Below are positions 26,040 through 35,475 of a stretch of 64,000 nucleotides of DNA, one piece after another. Both the position numbers and the translations under genes were made by a program. Source of the DNA: Serratia proteamaculans_D (lineage in GTDB: Bacteria; Pseudomonadota; Gammaproteobacteria; Enterobacterales; Enterobacteriaceae); assembly GCF_049959315.1 (NCBI RefSeq), contig NZ_CP188201.1; one strand, 5' to 3'. The notes beneath the pieces were generated by a model. The model did not search any database. It was not told the origin of the DNA and was given only the letters and a program-made list of their open reading frames with translations. The stretch's first letter is position 1, and each line of letters begins with the position of its first letter.

Positions 26040-27581
26040 GTGCGTGTTTTGAAAGTCTGTTTTATAGCCGCTATTTTCTCTCCCTATGCAGCTTTGGCTA
26101 CCAGTCTGGCACCCGTTCCGGTTAAGGCAATAGATTGGCAATCCTGTGATAAAGGCCAATTTAGTCAATGGTTTGGTCAGGAAGAGGTCCCCGATCGCTT
26201 GCAATGTGGCTATCTTGAAGCGCCATTGTCTTATGACGATGATGATACTCATGAAACCGTCAGGTTGGCGGTAACGCGTTTACCGGCCACCGGTGAAAAA
26301 CAGGGTAGCCTGGTGACCGTTGCCGGCGGCCCGGGCTTGCCAGGGATAAGGGTTCCTCTGGTAGCAGAAACAGTAAACGAAAACTTCGATATTATTGGCT
26401 ATGACCCACGAGGTGTCGGGCAGTCCAGACCCGGGATACTTTGTCCGTCACCCCAGTCGGATGAAGGCGTTGATACGCTAACCGCTGAAAAACAAAATGC
26501 GGACTGGGTACAGGACTGCACTATTAATACCGGACTTAAGGTGCTGAAACATATAGGTACCGATGAGGCGGTCAATGATCTTGAGGTACTGCGAAACGCT
26601 CTGGGTAACGATAAATTAAATGTTATTGGTTATTCCTACGGCACCCAGGTAGCGCAAATTTACGCCGAGCGATTCCCCAATAAAGTCAGGGCCATGGTAT
26701 TGGACGGCGTGGTGGACATAACGGAAGACGGCATCACCAGTGATTATAAGCAGGCGCTGTCGTTTCAGCAGTCGTTCGAAAGATTTGCTGGCTACTGCGA
26801 AAAGGAGCAGGCCTGCCAGTTAAATAAAACCCATGCTACGGCGGTATATCATCAACTGCTTAAAAAAGTGGATGCTCTTGGATTGACCGATAATAACGAT
26901 GAAGAGATAGATTCTGGCGATATTATTCTGGCCACCACCAACACACTGTATTCATCAGAGGATTGGCCTGCATTGGCGAAACTGTTGCGCTCAATAGATA
27001 GCGATAACTTCGATTACCCAACGCTGGCAAAACTGGAAAAAACTGAAGAGGGAGAAGCGGCTCCAGAGCAAAGCTATAGGCCAAGGGCGCAAAACAGGGT
27101 GCAGCCAGGCCCACTGGCCCATCATAAGGATGGCTCGGATACCAAAAGTCAGGCCGAGCTAGAGGCAGATAACTTATTGGTGATCGCCTGTGCAGACTCG
27201 GCAAATCCGGACGCTGATATTCACCAGAGCCGGCTACTGGCGCAGAGGCAAGTGGAAGCTTCGGGGTTCAGTAATTATCCCACCAAGACCGAGTCTCCGC
27301 GTAATACTTGCGACTTCTGGCCGTTCAAAGGGAAGCTGCATCCTCATGTTCCGATCGTTTCTCCTGAACTGCCGCCTTTGTTATTTGTTGAACAGCTTTA
27401 CGACCCCGCCACGCCATACGCCGGGGCGGCAAAAATGGCAAAATACTTTCATAGCCCACTGATTACGGTAAAAGGGGATGGACATACCATTGCGCTTTAC
27501 GACGTTAATCAGTGTGTTGATGATGAAGTTGTTGATTATTTATTAAACCCTGAGGTGGCCAGGGATAATAAGGGTTGCTGA
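26040..27581 (+). CDS. Secreted alpha/beta hydrolase, tripeptidyl-peptidase-like
   Basis: 513 residues with a signal peptide ending near ALATS. The alpha/beta hydrolase fold is clear: VAGGPGLPG (oxyanion), IIGYDPRGVGQS, the nucleophile in GYSYGTQ (S199), the acid in LYDPATPY and the histidine in GDGHTIAL. The last third matches the TAP-like C-terminal domain of secreted tripeptidyl and prolyl aminopeptidases. Several cysteines (for example C36, C56, C135) suggest disulfides in the periplasm. It starts with GTG, with GAGG seven bases upstream. It probably trims short peptides or esters outside the cytoplasm; the substrate is unknown. A hairpin terminator follows. Confidence 0.82.
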   Translation: MRVLKVCFIAAIFSPYAALATSLAPVPVKAIDWQSCDKGQFSQWFGQEEVPDRLQCGYLEAPLSYDDDDTHETVRLAVTRLPATGEKQGSLVTVAGGPGLPGIRVPLVAETVNENFDIIGYDPRGVGQSRPGILCPSPQSDEGVDTLTAEKQNADWVQDCTINTGLKVLKHIGTDEAVNDLEVLRNALGNDKLNVIGYSYGTQVAQIYAERFPNKVRAMVLDGVVDITEDGITSDYKQALSFQQSFERFAGYCEKEQACQLNKTHATAVYHQLLKKVDALGLTDNNDEEIDSGDIILATTNTLYSSEDWPALAKLLRSIDSDNFDYPTLAKLEKTEEGEAAPEQSYRPRAQNRVQPGPLAHHKDGSDTKSQAELEADNLLVIACADSANPDADIHQSRLLAQRQVEASGFSNYPTKTESPRNTCDFWPFKGKLHPHVPIVSPELPPLLFVEQLYDPATPYAGAAKMAKYFHSPLITVKGDGHTIALYDVNQCVDDEVVDYLLNPEVARDNKGC

Positions 27582-27588
27582 CTTTTAT

Positions 27589-27622
27589 GCGCAGGGAATA
27601 GTCTATTCTGCGCTTATATTTT
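27589..27622 (+). terminator. Terminator hairpin after the secreted hydrolase gene
   Basis: GCGCAG-GG-AATAG pairs with CTATTCTGCGC (an 11-bp stem with a two-base bulge), followed by TTATATTTTG. It starts eight bases after the stop codon. Confidence 0.7.
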
Positions 27623-27914
27623 GAGTGGTTGTTATTTCGAGTGAATTAATTGTCACCTTTTCGGTTTCTTTAGTTACATAAGGTTAGTGATTTTAATTCA
27701 GTACGTTAATATTCGCGTTCCACTTTGCAGTGTTTCGATTGATTGGGCGTCATCGTTTTACCTGCACTGCATAGTGGACGCTACCCCGATTCAGAACCCT
27801 TTAAAGTGAAAGGGTAAAAATCCAGGGGTAGATTTAATAACTATTTCTCCATTGCTCATTGTTAGCCAATAAGCTCAACGTACCCTCCGCATTAATGCCC
27901 CCGACATCGCCCCC
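27623..27914. other. AT-rich intergenic region between convergent genes
   Basis: No gene is recognisable. A small hairpin ACCCTTT/AAAGGGT lies at 27796-27815. Nothing else stands out, and the flanking genes both end here. Confidence 0.5.
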
Positions 27915-28856
27915 TTAAAACTCCCGAATTTCAAAACGCTGTTTAACCACGCGCAAGACTAACTGTCGCAGCCAGCGATGAGCCGCGTCGGCTTCCAAAC
28001 GTGGATGCCACATTTGCGAAACGGTTATGCCCTGAGTTTTAACCGGCAGTTCAAAAGCAAAGAGTGTAGCGGTAGCGTCACTGCCCACCGGGTGATTGAG
28101 CAGGAAAGAGGCCGGGACCAATGCCACCAAATCAGAGGCCTGCGCCACTGCCAGCGCGGCGGGAAAACTCGGTACCACGGCGGCGACCTTGCGTTCCAGC
28201 CCCAGTTCGGCCAGCGCCTGGTCTACCGGCCCGGTTAATAGCCCACGGCGTGAGGCAACCACATGACCCCAGGCGGCATATTGTCGGGCAGTAATCTCCG
28301 GCTGTTGTTCAAACGGATGGCCTTTGCGGACTACCGCGACGAATCGGTCACGGAACAGGGCCTGCAAGCGAATCTCCGGCCCCATTACCCCCAGCACGCC
28401 AATCTCAAGATCGACCAGACCTTCGCGCAAATGGGTGGAGCTTTTCTCTGGCTTGGGGGCAAAACACAGGCGTACCAAAGGGGCTTCCTGTGCAGCCGCT
28501 GCGATCAGCACTGCGCCAAAGGCCTCGACAAAACCTTCGTTGGCGCGCAGGGTAAAGCTTCGTTCCAGGCTGGATAAACTCAGATCTGATACCGCAGGAC
28601 GAAGCACCGCGCGGGCTTCGAACACCACGTTTTGCGTTCGCTCGCGTATCTCTTCGGCATAGGGTGTCAACACCATCTTGCGGCCGGCACGCACCAATAA
28701 AGGATCGCCAGTGACCGCTCGCAGGCGACTAAGCGTGCGGCTCATCGCAGAGGCACTTAGCTTAAGCCTGCGGGCAGCACCCGCCACGCTGCCCAGGGTA
28801 AGCAGGGCATCGAGAGCAATCAGTAAATTGAGATCGGGGTCTGTCATATCGGGCAT
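27915..28856 (-). CDS. LysR family transcriptional regulator
   Basis: 313 residues. The N-terminal helix-turn-helix (LLIALDALLTLGSVAGAARRLKLSASAMSRTLSRL) and C-terminal effector-binding domain are typical of the NodD-like branch of LysR, which begins with DPDLNLL. It is divergent from the PhzF-family gene and probably controls it. An inverted repeat TGATAG-AG-CTATCA in the shared region at 28924-28937 is a good candidate operator. The effector is unknown. Confidence 0.87.
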   Translation of the reverse strand: MPDMTDPDLNLLIALDALLTLGSVAGAARRLKLSASAMSRTLSRLRAVTGDPLLVRAGRKMVLTPYAEEIRERTQNVVFEARAVLRPAVSDLSLSSLERSFTLRANEGFVEAFGAVLIAAAAQEAPLVRLCFAPKPEKSSTHLREGLVDLEIGVLGVMGPEIRLQALFRDRFVAVVRKGHPFEQQPEITARQYAAWGHVVASRRGLLTGPVDQALAELGLERKVAAVVPSFPAALAVAQASDLVALVPASFLLNHPVGSDATATLFAFELPVKTQGITVSQMWHPRLEADAAHRWLRQLVLRVVKQRFEIREF

Positions 28857-28923
28857 CCTGAGCTATCTTTCGCCGGCAAGTGCGGGTCAAAAACCGCAGA
28901 TTGATAAATTGATGTATGTCATT

Positions 28924-28937
28924 TGATAGAGCTATCA
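28924..28937. promoter_or_regulatory. Perfect inverted repeat in the LysR/phzF intergenic region
   Basis: TGATAG-AG-CTATCA is a perfect dyad placed 31 bases before the PhzF-family start at 28968. Part of it, GAGCTATC, recurs at 28860-28867 near the LysR start, 69 bases away. Two such sites are common for autoregulated LysR proteins. Confidence 0.55.
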
Positions 28938-28967
28938 TCAAGCATTATATATAACGGATTATGGCAA

Positions 28968-29864
28968 ATGCTCAGAAGAGATGATGTGATACCACGGGCC
29001 TACAAACAGGTGGATGTATTTACCACTTCACCCTTGCAGGGGAATCCCTTGGCGGTGATCCTGGAGGCGGAAGGGTTGAATGAAATGCAGATGCTTTCAT
29101 TAGCCCGCTGGACCAACCTTTCGGAAACGACGTTTGTTTTCAAGCCGGTTAATCCGGCTGCAGATTATCAAGTGCGTATTTTTACCCCCGAAAAAGAGTT
29201 GCCCTTTGCCGGACATCCGACATTGGGTACGGCTCATGCATTATTGGAAGCTGGCCTGGTGACCAAACAGCCGGGGGTTATTATGCAAGAGTGCGGAATT
29301 GGACTGGTTGCGATTAATATCTTCCCTGAAGGAACACTGGCGTTTGCCGCACCTGAAGTCACGTTTCGAACGCTGGCTATTGAAGAAAGGGAACGGCTAA
29401 TAGCGGCTTTTCAGCCTGCGGTTATTGATACAGACCTGATACCGGTGATTGCCGATATGGGCATTCGCTGGCTTATGGTACGTATGCCAAACGCTCAATC
29501 CTGCCTGACAATGACGCCGGATCAAGCCATGATTAAAAAGCTGCAAATTGATTGTCATGTTGATGGCGTGGTGATTTATGGTGCCTATTCATCTGGTAGT
29601 CCAGCCGATTACGAAATGCGCGCGTTTCTGGTTGAATGGGATAAGTTGGTAGAAGATCCAGTGACTGGCAGTGCTAATGCGTGCCTGGCCCGTTTGTTGA
29701 AGGCGACCAACTTCCCAGACGGTGCCCAGACAGCACAGGGGTATCAGGTTCGACAAGGTACCCAACTACATAGAGAAGGCCGGGTTAGCGTTCATTTTAT
29801 TCACGATGAGCCATGGATTGGCGGGCAGAGTTGCACGCTGATTAATGGCTGGTTGAACATTTAG
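28968..29864 (+). CDS. PhzF family isomerase/epimerase
   Basis: About 298 residues from ATG 28968; GTG 28986 with AGAG upstream is an alternative, and TTG 28923 is too far from the conserved start. The PhzF hallmark is the early YKQVDVFTTSPLQGNPLAV followed by LSETTFV with the catalytic glutamate, then PFAGHPTLGTAHAL and, late, VEDPVTGSANACLARL. Family members are diaminopimelate-epimerase-like; only some act in phenazine synthesis, and most have unknown substrates. No other phenazine genes are present here, so phenazine production is not implied. Confidence 0.88.
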   Translation: MLRRDDVIPRAYKQVDVFTTSPLQGNPLAVILEAEGLNEMQMLSLARWTNLSETTFVFKPVNPAADYQVRIFTPEKELPFAGHPTLGTAHALLEAGLVTKQPGVIMQECGIGLVAINIFPEGTLAFAAPEVTFRTLAIEERERLIAAFQPAVIDTDLIPVIADMGIRWLMVRMPNAQSCLTMTPDQAMIKKLQIDCHVDGVVIYGAYSSGSPADYEMRAFLVEWDKLVEDPVTGSANACLARLLKATNFPDGAQTAQGYQVRQGTQLHREGRVSVHFIHDEPWIGGQSCTLINGWLNI

Positions 29865-29924
29865 GCGTAGAATAATTCACTGATAGGCATCATTGATTTC
29901 ACAGTGGGTGTTCATCAATAAATA

Positions 29925-29958
29925 AAAAGCCGATAACCCGTAAAGGTTATCGGCTTTT
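29925..29958. terminator. Bidirectional rho-independent terminator
   Basis: AAAAGCCGATAACC and GGTTATCGGCTTTT form a perfect 14-bp stem with a six-base loop and run into T on both strands. It serves the PhzF-family gene and the ddc gene, which converge here. Confidence 0.92.
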
Positions 29959-29981
29959 CGCTGCTGGGCAGAGCTGGTGGA

Positions 29982-31454
29982 TTAGGCGGCAGGCAATTGC
30001 TGCGCGGTTTTTTCCACCAGTGCCAGCAGGACTTTGATATCGTCCAGGCTGACCGTTGGGTTTAACAACGTCATTTTCAGGCAGGTTACGCCATTAAATT
30101 CGGTCACCCCGACGTTGGCACGTCCTGACTCCAGCAATGCATCACCAATCCGCTGGTTCAGCAGTGCCACGGCGGCATCGCCGCTGGCGGCTAATGACTG
30201 CGGACGGTAGCGGAACAGCACGCTGGCCAACTGTGGTTGCATCACCAGTTCCAACGCCGGTTGGTCGCCGATATAGTGGGCAACCTGTTGCGCCAGCGTC
30301 ACGCCGTGATCGATGGTCGCAGCGTATTGCTGTTGACCCAACGCCTCCAGCCCCATCCACAGTTTTAACGCGTCAAAACGGCGGGTGGTCTGCAAGGATT
30401 TGGACACCAGGTTAGGCACGCCCTGAGCTTCGTCGAATTCGGAGTTCAGGTAGGCCGCCTGATAGCGCATCAACTCATAGTGACGGGCCTCTTTCAGCAG
30501 GAAGGCACCGCAGCTGATGGTCTGGAAGAATTGTTTATGGAAGTCCAGGGTAATGGAATCCACTAATTCAATGCCGTCCAGATAGTCACGGTACTTCTCG
30601 GAAAGCAGCAACGCGCCGCCCCAGGCCGCATCAACATGCACCCAGATCTGGTGTTCTGCCGCCAACTGCGCAATCGCACGCAGCGGGTCGATAGCACCGG
30701 CATCGGTGGTGCCTGCGGTGGCAACAATCGCCAGGATCTGTTCGCCATTGGCCTTGGCTTGCGCCAATTTTTCGGCCAGGTCGTTCACATCCATCCGCGC
30801 GAACTCATCGGTTTTCACCAGCGTAACGGATTGATAACCCAGACCGAGCAACGCCATGTTCTTTTGCACCGAGAAATGGGCGTTTTCAGAACACAAGACT
30901 TTAATCTTGCGCAGGTTACCGACCAGACCATCCTGTTGTACCGAGTGGCCCTGTTTGGCGAAGAAGGCATCGCGTGCCAGCATCAGACCCATCAGATTGC
31001 TCTGGGTACCGCCGCTGGTGAACACGCCGGCATCGCCAGGCTGATAACCGACCTGGGTACGCAACCACTCGATCAGCTTCATCTCGATGATGGTGGCTGA
31101 CGGGCTTTGGTCCCAGGAGTCCATGCTCTGGTTGGTGGCGTTGATCAGCACTTCCGCCGCCTGGCTAATCACCAGGCTTGGGCAATGCAAATGCGCGACA
31201 CACTGTGGGTGATGCACCGACAGGCTGTCTTTTAAAAAGTACTCAATCGCGCGTTCGATCGCCGCCTGGTTGCCCAGACCTTGAGGATTAAAATCAAGCG
31301 TAATGCGTTCACGCAGTTCGGCAACGGTTTTCCCCTGATACATCTCGGGTTGTTGCAGCCACTGTACTACTGCCTGGCTGCTTTGCTCGATCGCCTGCTG
31401 GTAGGCTTCGGTGCTTTGCGCCGAAGCGGCCAGAATCGGGTTTAACCGGGACAT
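29982..31454 (-). CDS. ddc: L-2,4-diaminobutyrate decarboxylase
   Basis: About 490 residues, group II PLP decarboxylase. Visible features are the PLP-binding histidine region SENAHFSVQKN, the HVDAAWGGALLLS aspartate segment, and the PLP lysine in DFHKQFF. It decarboxylates 2,4-diaminobutyrate to 1,3-diaminopropane. ATG 31454 has GGAG eight bases upstream; a GTG at 31463 overlapping the dat stop as GTGA is also possible. The partner aminotransferase gene is directly upstream, so the pair forms the standard 1,3-diaminopropane pathway known from Acinetobacter and related enterobacteria. Confidence 0.92.
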   Translation of the reverse strand: MSRLNPILAASAQSTEAYQQAIEQSSQAVVQWLQQPEMYQGKTVAELRERITLDFNPQGLGNQAAIERAIEYFLKDSLSVHHPQCVAHLHCPSLVISQAAEVLINATNQSMDSWDQSPSATIIEMKLIEWLRTQVGYQPGDAGVFTSGGTQSNLMGLMLARDAFFAKQGHSVQQDGLVGNLRKIKVLCSENAHFSVQKNMALLGLGYQSVTLVKTDEFARMDVNDLAEKLAQAKANGEQILAIVATAGTTDAGAIDPLRAIAQLAAEHQIWVHVDAAWGGALLLSEKYRDYLDGIELVDSITLDFHKQFFQTISCGAFLLKEARHYELMRYQAAYLNSEFDEAQGVPNLVSKSLQTTRRFDALKLWMGLEALGQQQYAATIDHGVTLAQQVAHYIGDQPALELVMQPQLASVLFRYRPQSLAASGDAAVALLNQRIGDALLESGRANVGVTEFNGVTCLKMTLLNPTVSLDDIKVLLALVEKTAQQLPAA

Positions 31455-31459
31455 CGAAT

Positions 31460-32854
31460 TCACTCCATACCTACAGGCTTGACGCCGGCGGCTAACAGGG
31501 CCTGTTCAAACTTATCCAGGAAAATGCCCAGTTCGTCGTTGGTGATCAACAGCGAAGGCAGCAGACGCAGGACGTTGCCGTTACGGCCGCCACGCTCCAG
31601 GATCAACCCGGCTTCGAAACATTTCTTCTGCAGCAGGGCAGACAATTGAGGATCCGCCGGGTAACAACCCATATGATCCTGAGCTTCGTCCGGTTTAACG
31701 ATTTCCATGCCAATCATCAAGCCCAGGCCGCGCACGTGGCCAATGGCCGGATAACGTTTTTGCAGCTCGCCCAGTTTGGCTTTCAGCCATTCGCCTTGTG
31801 CGGCGACCTTACCGGCCACGTTGTTATCTTTAAGGTGCTGCAGGGTGGTCAGGCCGGTGGCCATCGCCAGTTGGTTACCGCGGAAGGTGCCGGTATGATG
31901 ACCAGGTTCCCAGGCGTCAAATTCTTTCTTGATGCCCAATACCGCCAGTGGCAAGCCGCCGCCTACCGCTTTGGACATCACGATGATGTCCGGCTCAATA
32001 CCGGCGTGTTCGAAGGCGAACAGTTTACCCGTACGGGCAAAGCCGGCCTGAACTTCGTCGATAATCAGCAAAATGCCGTGTTCCTGAGTGACTTTGCGAA
32101 TGCGCTGCAACCATTCGACCGGAGCCGGGTTGACGCCGCCTTCACCCTGAACCGCTTCCAGGATGACTGCCGCAGGTTTGCGCACGCCGCTTTCGACGTC
32201 ATTAATCAGGTTTTCAAAATAGTAGGTCAGTGCTTTAACGCCGGCTTCGCCACCGATACCCAGCGGGCAGCGGTACTCATGCGGGTAAGGCATAAACTGA
32301 ACTTCCGGCATCATGCCGTTAATCGCTTCTTTCGGTGACAGGTTGCCTGTGACCGCCAGCGCGCCATGGGTCATGCCATGATAGCCGCCTGAGAAGCTGA
32401 TCACGCCAGAACGACCGGTGTGCTTTTTCGCCAGTTTCAGCGCGGCTTCGACCGCATCTGCGCCCGAAGGGCCACAGAACTGCAGGCAGTATTCCTGGCC
32501 TTGTCCTGGCAATAAAGAGAGCAAATAAGCTGAGAACTGATCTTTCAACGGCGTTGTAAGATCGAGGGTATGTAACGGCAAGCCGCTGGTAATGACATTT
32601 TGGATGCTTTGGAGGACGTCAGGATGGTTATGACCCAGAGCCAGCGTACCCGCACCAGCCAGGCAATCAAGATATTGATTATTCTCAACATCGGTGATCC
32701 ACACGCCTTGGGCTTTCGCAATTGCCAACGGCAATTTACGGGGGTAACTCCTGACATTCGATTCAAATTCGGCTTGTCTCGCCAAATATGTTTCGTTGTT
32801 TACATTTTCTAAACTCACACCGAAATTATCAATACGGACTTTATCCGTCATCAT
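31460..32854 (-). CDS. dat: Diaminobutyrate--2-oxoglutarate aminotransferase
   Basis: 464 residues, class III PLP aminotransferase. GPSGADAVEAALKLAKKHTGR, the SGGYHGMTHGAL block, LLIIDEVQAGFARTG and the PLP lysine in MSKAVGGGLPLAV are all readable. It makes 2,4-diaminobutyrate from aspartate semialdehyde using glutamate as amino donor. It is the first gene of the dat-ddc operon, and the downstream decarboxylase overlaps or touches its stop. GGAG precedes the start. The product diaminopropane can enter norspermidine or siderophore synthesis, but no such genes are in the window. Confidence 0.92.
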   Translation of the reverse strand: MMTDKVRIDNFGVSLENVNNETYLARQAEFESNVRSYPRKLPLAIAKAQGVWITDVENNQYLDCLAGAGTLALGHNHPDVLQSIQNVITSGLPLHTLDLTTPLKDQFSAYLLSLLPGQGQEYCLQFCGPSGADAVEAALKLAKKHTGRSGVISFSGGYHGMTHGALAVTGNLSPKEAINGMMPEVQFMPYPHEYRCPLGIGGEAGVKALTYYFENLINDVESGVRKPAAVILEAVQGEGGVNPAPVEWLQRIRKVTQEHGILLIIDEVQAGFARTGKLFAFEHAGIEPDIIVMSKAVGGGLPLAVLGIKKEFDAWEPGHHTGTFRGNQLAMATGLTTLQHLKDNNVAGKVAAQGEWLKAKLGELQKRYPAIGHVRGLGLMIGMEIVKPDEAQDHMGCYPADPQLSALLQKKCFEAGLILERGGRNGNVLRLLPSLLITNDELGIFLDKFEQALLAAGVKPVGME

Positions 32855-33461
32855 ATCTCTCCTACAACTGGGGGTATCAGTAACGCCCTAGTTGAATTAT
32901 TAAAATGAATAAGTAACTACCGTGAAAAAACGCGCCCAATATATGGCTTTTTACCCCCCGGCTCAATAGTTATTTAGCCGCATGAAATTTAATGTTTTTT
33001 CTATTAAAAACAATAAATTGGTGGTTTATTGGCCAATAATGACGCCGTATGCACGTGACAGGAGAGTTGACAAGGCACGGAATGTTCCCGCAATAAAAGT
33101 AGAGGTACTAACTCAATACACTTATTTTGCTGACAATTTTCTGATCGTGGGTGGGTTTACGCCTGGGTGTTTTTTAAGCAACAACTTATTATAAATAAAT
33201 CGCTGCTTAGAAATTAAGCGCATTTAGGGTGTCATAACCACATCAAAAGAAGGGTTTGTTGTCGTTGAATCTAAAATGTCGGGGTTTTATTGACGTTTAG
33301 TAGGCATGATTAATTCCTCTCCTGGGTCAGTAAAACCAGCAGAATCGTCTAAGCTGAATGAAATAAGTCATTTACGGTGCGGTGTTAAGCCATTAAGGGT
33401 AACGGCTAGCCATGCAGGTTGTGAATCAGCATCGCCGAGAAAAGATAAGCCGGAGCAACTT
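32855..33461. other. 607-base divergent intergenic region between dat and the diguanylate cyclase gene
   Basis: No convincing gene is seen; short frames here look random. The stretch is AT-rich and contains a perfect 14-base palindrome at 33026-33039. A frame upstream of the cyclase could extend its protein to 33306, but the ribosome-binding site favours 33462. It must hold promoters for both flanking units. Confidence 0.55.
33026..33039. promoter_or_regulatory. Perfect palindrome TTATTGGCCAATAA
   Basis: A 14-base perfect palindrome about 172 bases upstream of the dat start. It is a candidate operator for a dimeric regulator of dat-ddc or of the diguanylate cyclase. The binding protein is unknown. 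Confidence 0.4.
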
Positions 33462-35336
33462 ATGTACGAACCCTGTTTTCCAGAAAATGAAACCGAACGG
33501 CTATCGGTTCTGCATTCACTGAACATACTGGACACGAATTCGGTAGAGAAATTAGACCGCGTCACGCGCCTGGCCGCCAAATATTTTGGCGTCAGTATTG
33601 CCCTGATTTCGTTAATCGACCGCGAGCGTCAATGGTTCCTTTCTCGCTCGGGTCTGGAGGCACGGGAAACCCCGCGCAACATTTCGTTTTGTGGCCATGC
33701 CATTTTGCAACGTGACGCGTTGGTGGTGCCGGATACTGCGGTTGACCCGCGTTTCTTTGACAACCCCCTGGTCACCGGCGGGCCAAAAATCGGTTTCTAT
33801 GCCGGGCAACCCTTGTTGTCACTGGACGGCCTGCCGTTGGGCACCTTATGCATTATCGACGGTCATCCACAGGCGTTTTCTTCTGAGATGGTGCATGATT
33901 TACGCGATTTTGCCGCCGTTATCGAAGAGTATTTGCACAGCATCGAGCGTGATCTCTATACCGAGAGTCTGAAATCAAACCTGCAACGTACCGAAGCCCT
34001 GTTTGAACAAACCTTTTCGCAGGCGGCAGTGGGCATGGCCCTGGTCTCGCTGGAGGGATATTGGCTACGGGTGAACCCGCGGATCTGTGAAATGCTGGGA
34101 TATTCTGAGAGAGAATTGCTAGATCGCACCTTCCAGGACATCACCTATCGCGAAGACCTGCACACCGATCTCGGGCTGTTGAAACAACTGTTAGCCAATG
34201 AAATAGACACCTATTCGATGGAAAAGCGCTATATCCGCGCCGATGGTTCAACAATTTGGGTTCAACTGACGGTGTCGCTCAATCGTTTGCCGAATGGCGA
34301 GCCTCATCATTTTATCTCGGTCATTGTCGATATCAGCGAGCGTAAAGCGGCCGAGGCCGACCTCTATGCACTGCAACATGAGCTGGAAGACAGGGTAGTG
34401 ACACGTACCCGTGAGTTGAATTTTGCCGTCAATAAACTCAATCATGAGATTGCCAATCGGGCGCTCACCGAGCTGCAACTGAGTAGTGAGAAAGAACGCC
34501 TGCGGGCCATTACCGATAATATGCCGGCCTTGATCAGTCAGATTGACGCCAATGAGCGTTATCTGTTCGCCAACAGTGCTTACAAAAGCTGGTTTGGTCT
34601 GGATGAATCTCAGCTCAACACCATGACCGTACAGGCATTTATGGGCGACGAGGCTTATGCCGTAGCCAGACCAATGATCGAGCGGGCGTTACAGGGAGAA
34701 ACCGTCAGTTTTGAGAATGAGCTGCAAACGCGCCAGGGGATAGCGATCATTCATACCACCCTGGTACCCAGTGAAACCCAGGGCTTCTATATTCTTTCCA
34801 TGGATATTACCGAACTTAAACGTTTGCAGCGGCGGTTAGAGTACGACGTCTCTCATGACATGCTGACCGGGCTAACCAATCGGCGGGCTTTCCTACTTCG
34901 GCTGGGCGCAACGCTGCAGGCTTGTTGCCCACAGCAACAGATGGCGTTGTTGTTTATTGACCTGGATGGTTTCAAAACGCTTAACGACAGCTTCGGCCAT
35001 GATTTCGGCGATCTTATCCTGAAAACCTTCGCAGAATTGCTCAGTGTCTGTGCCGGGCCTCATCACAGCGTTTCACGCCTCGCCGGTGATGAGTTTACGG
35101 TTATTCTCTGGCCTTTGGCGCATCCGCAGCTGCAGGTCAGCGCGTTTTGCGAGAGCGTATTGGTCAAGCTGGCGGCAATGGAACGGGTCGGCAATCAAAA
35201 AGTGAGTCTCTCTGCCAGTATCGGTGCGGCCATTACTTCTGGCAGCGATATTACCGCTGAAGCCTTGCTGAGCAAAGCGGACGATGCCATGTATCGGGCC
35301 AAATCCGCAGGGAAAGGCACCTATATCATCCGTTAA
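33462..35336 (+). CDS. GAF-PAS-PAS-GGDEF diguanylate cyclase
   Basis: About 624 residues from ATG 33462, which has GGAG six bases upstream. An in-frame ATG at 33306 would add 52 residues with no family resemblance. It has an N-terminal GAF domain (RLAAKYFGVSIALISLIDRERQWF), a PAS domain (EGYWLRVNPRICEMLGYSERELL), a short coiled linker, a second PAS (ISQIDANERYLFANSAYKSWFG) and a C-terminal GGDEF domain whose motif reads AGDEF. The A variant is seen in active cyclases. No inhibitory RxxD site is visible upstream. It is cytoplasmic and probably makes c-di-GMP in response to a ligand or redox signal. No EAL domain is present. Confidence 0.9.
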   Translation: MYEPCFPENETERLSVLHSLNILDTNSVEKLDRVTRLAAKYFGVSIALISLIDRERQWFLSRSGLEARETPRNISFCGHAILQRDALVVPDTAVDPRFFDNPLVTGGPKIGFYAGQPLLSLDGLPLGTLCIIDGHPQAFSSEMVHDLRDFAAVIEEYLHSIERDLYTESLKSNLQRTEALFEQTFSQAAVGMALVSLEGYWLRVNPRICEMLGYSERELLDRTFQDITYREDLHTDLGLLKQLLANEIDTYSMEKRYIRADGSTIWVQLTVSLNRLPNGEPHHFISVIVDISERKAAEADLYALQHELEDRVVTRTRELNFAVNKLNHEIANRALTELQLSSEKERLRAITDNMPALISQIDANERYLFANSAYKSWFGLDESQLNTMTVQAFMGDEAYAVARPMIERALQGETVSFENELQTRQGIAIIHTTLVPSETQGFYILSMDITELKRLQRRLEYDVSHDMLTGLTNRRAFLLRLGATLQACCPQQQMALLFIDLDGFKTLNDSFGHDFGDLILKTFAELLSVCAGPHHSVSRLAGDEFTVILWPLAHPQLQVSAFCESVLVKLAAMERVGNQKVSLSASIGAAITSGSDITAEALLSKADDAMYRAKSAGKGTYIIR

Positions 35337-35363
35337 TAGGCATGTATGACATTATTCTCAGTG

Positions 35364-35388
35364 AGTGTCCTCCGACAGAGGGGACACT
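35364..35388 (+). terminator. Hairpin after the diguanylate cyclase gene
   Basis: AGTGTCC and GGACACT form a 7-bp stem, extendable inside by TC/GA pairs. It lies 28 bases after the stop codon. No T run follows, so termination strength is uncertain. Confidence 0.45.
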
Positions 35389-35475
35389 AGCGCTTCTCTG
35401 ACCAGCATTACGGCCTTTACTTCCCTTTTTTTTCAACCAATATGGTCCGACTGAAACGACAGTCTGGAGAAAAAT

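Noticed and set aside
28968..29864. Evidence for phenazine biosynthesis
   Set aside because: Only a PhzF-family protein is present; the family is widespread outside phenazine pathways and no other phz gene is seen.
32982..33194. A 70-codon frame in the long dat upstream region
   Set aside because: AT-rich, no ribosome-binding site, random-looking sequence, and it covers a palindrome that is more likely regulatory.
33306..33461. N-terminal extension of the diguanylate cyclase
   Set aside because: The internal ATG at 33462 has a much better ribosome-binding site and matches the GAF domain start; the extension has no resemblance to any domain.
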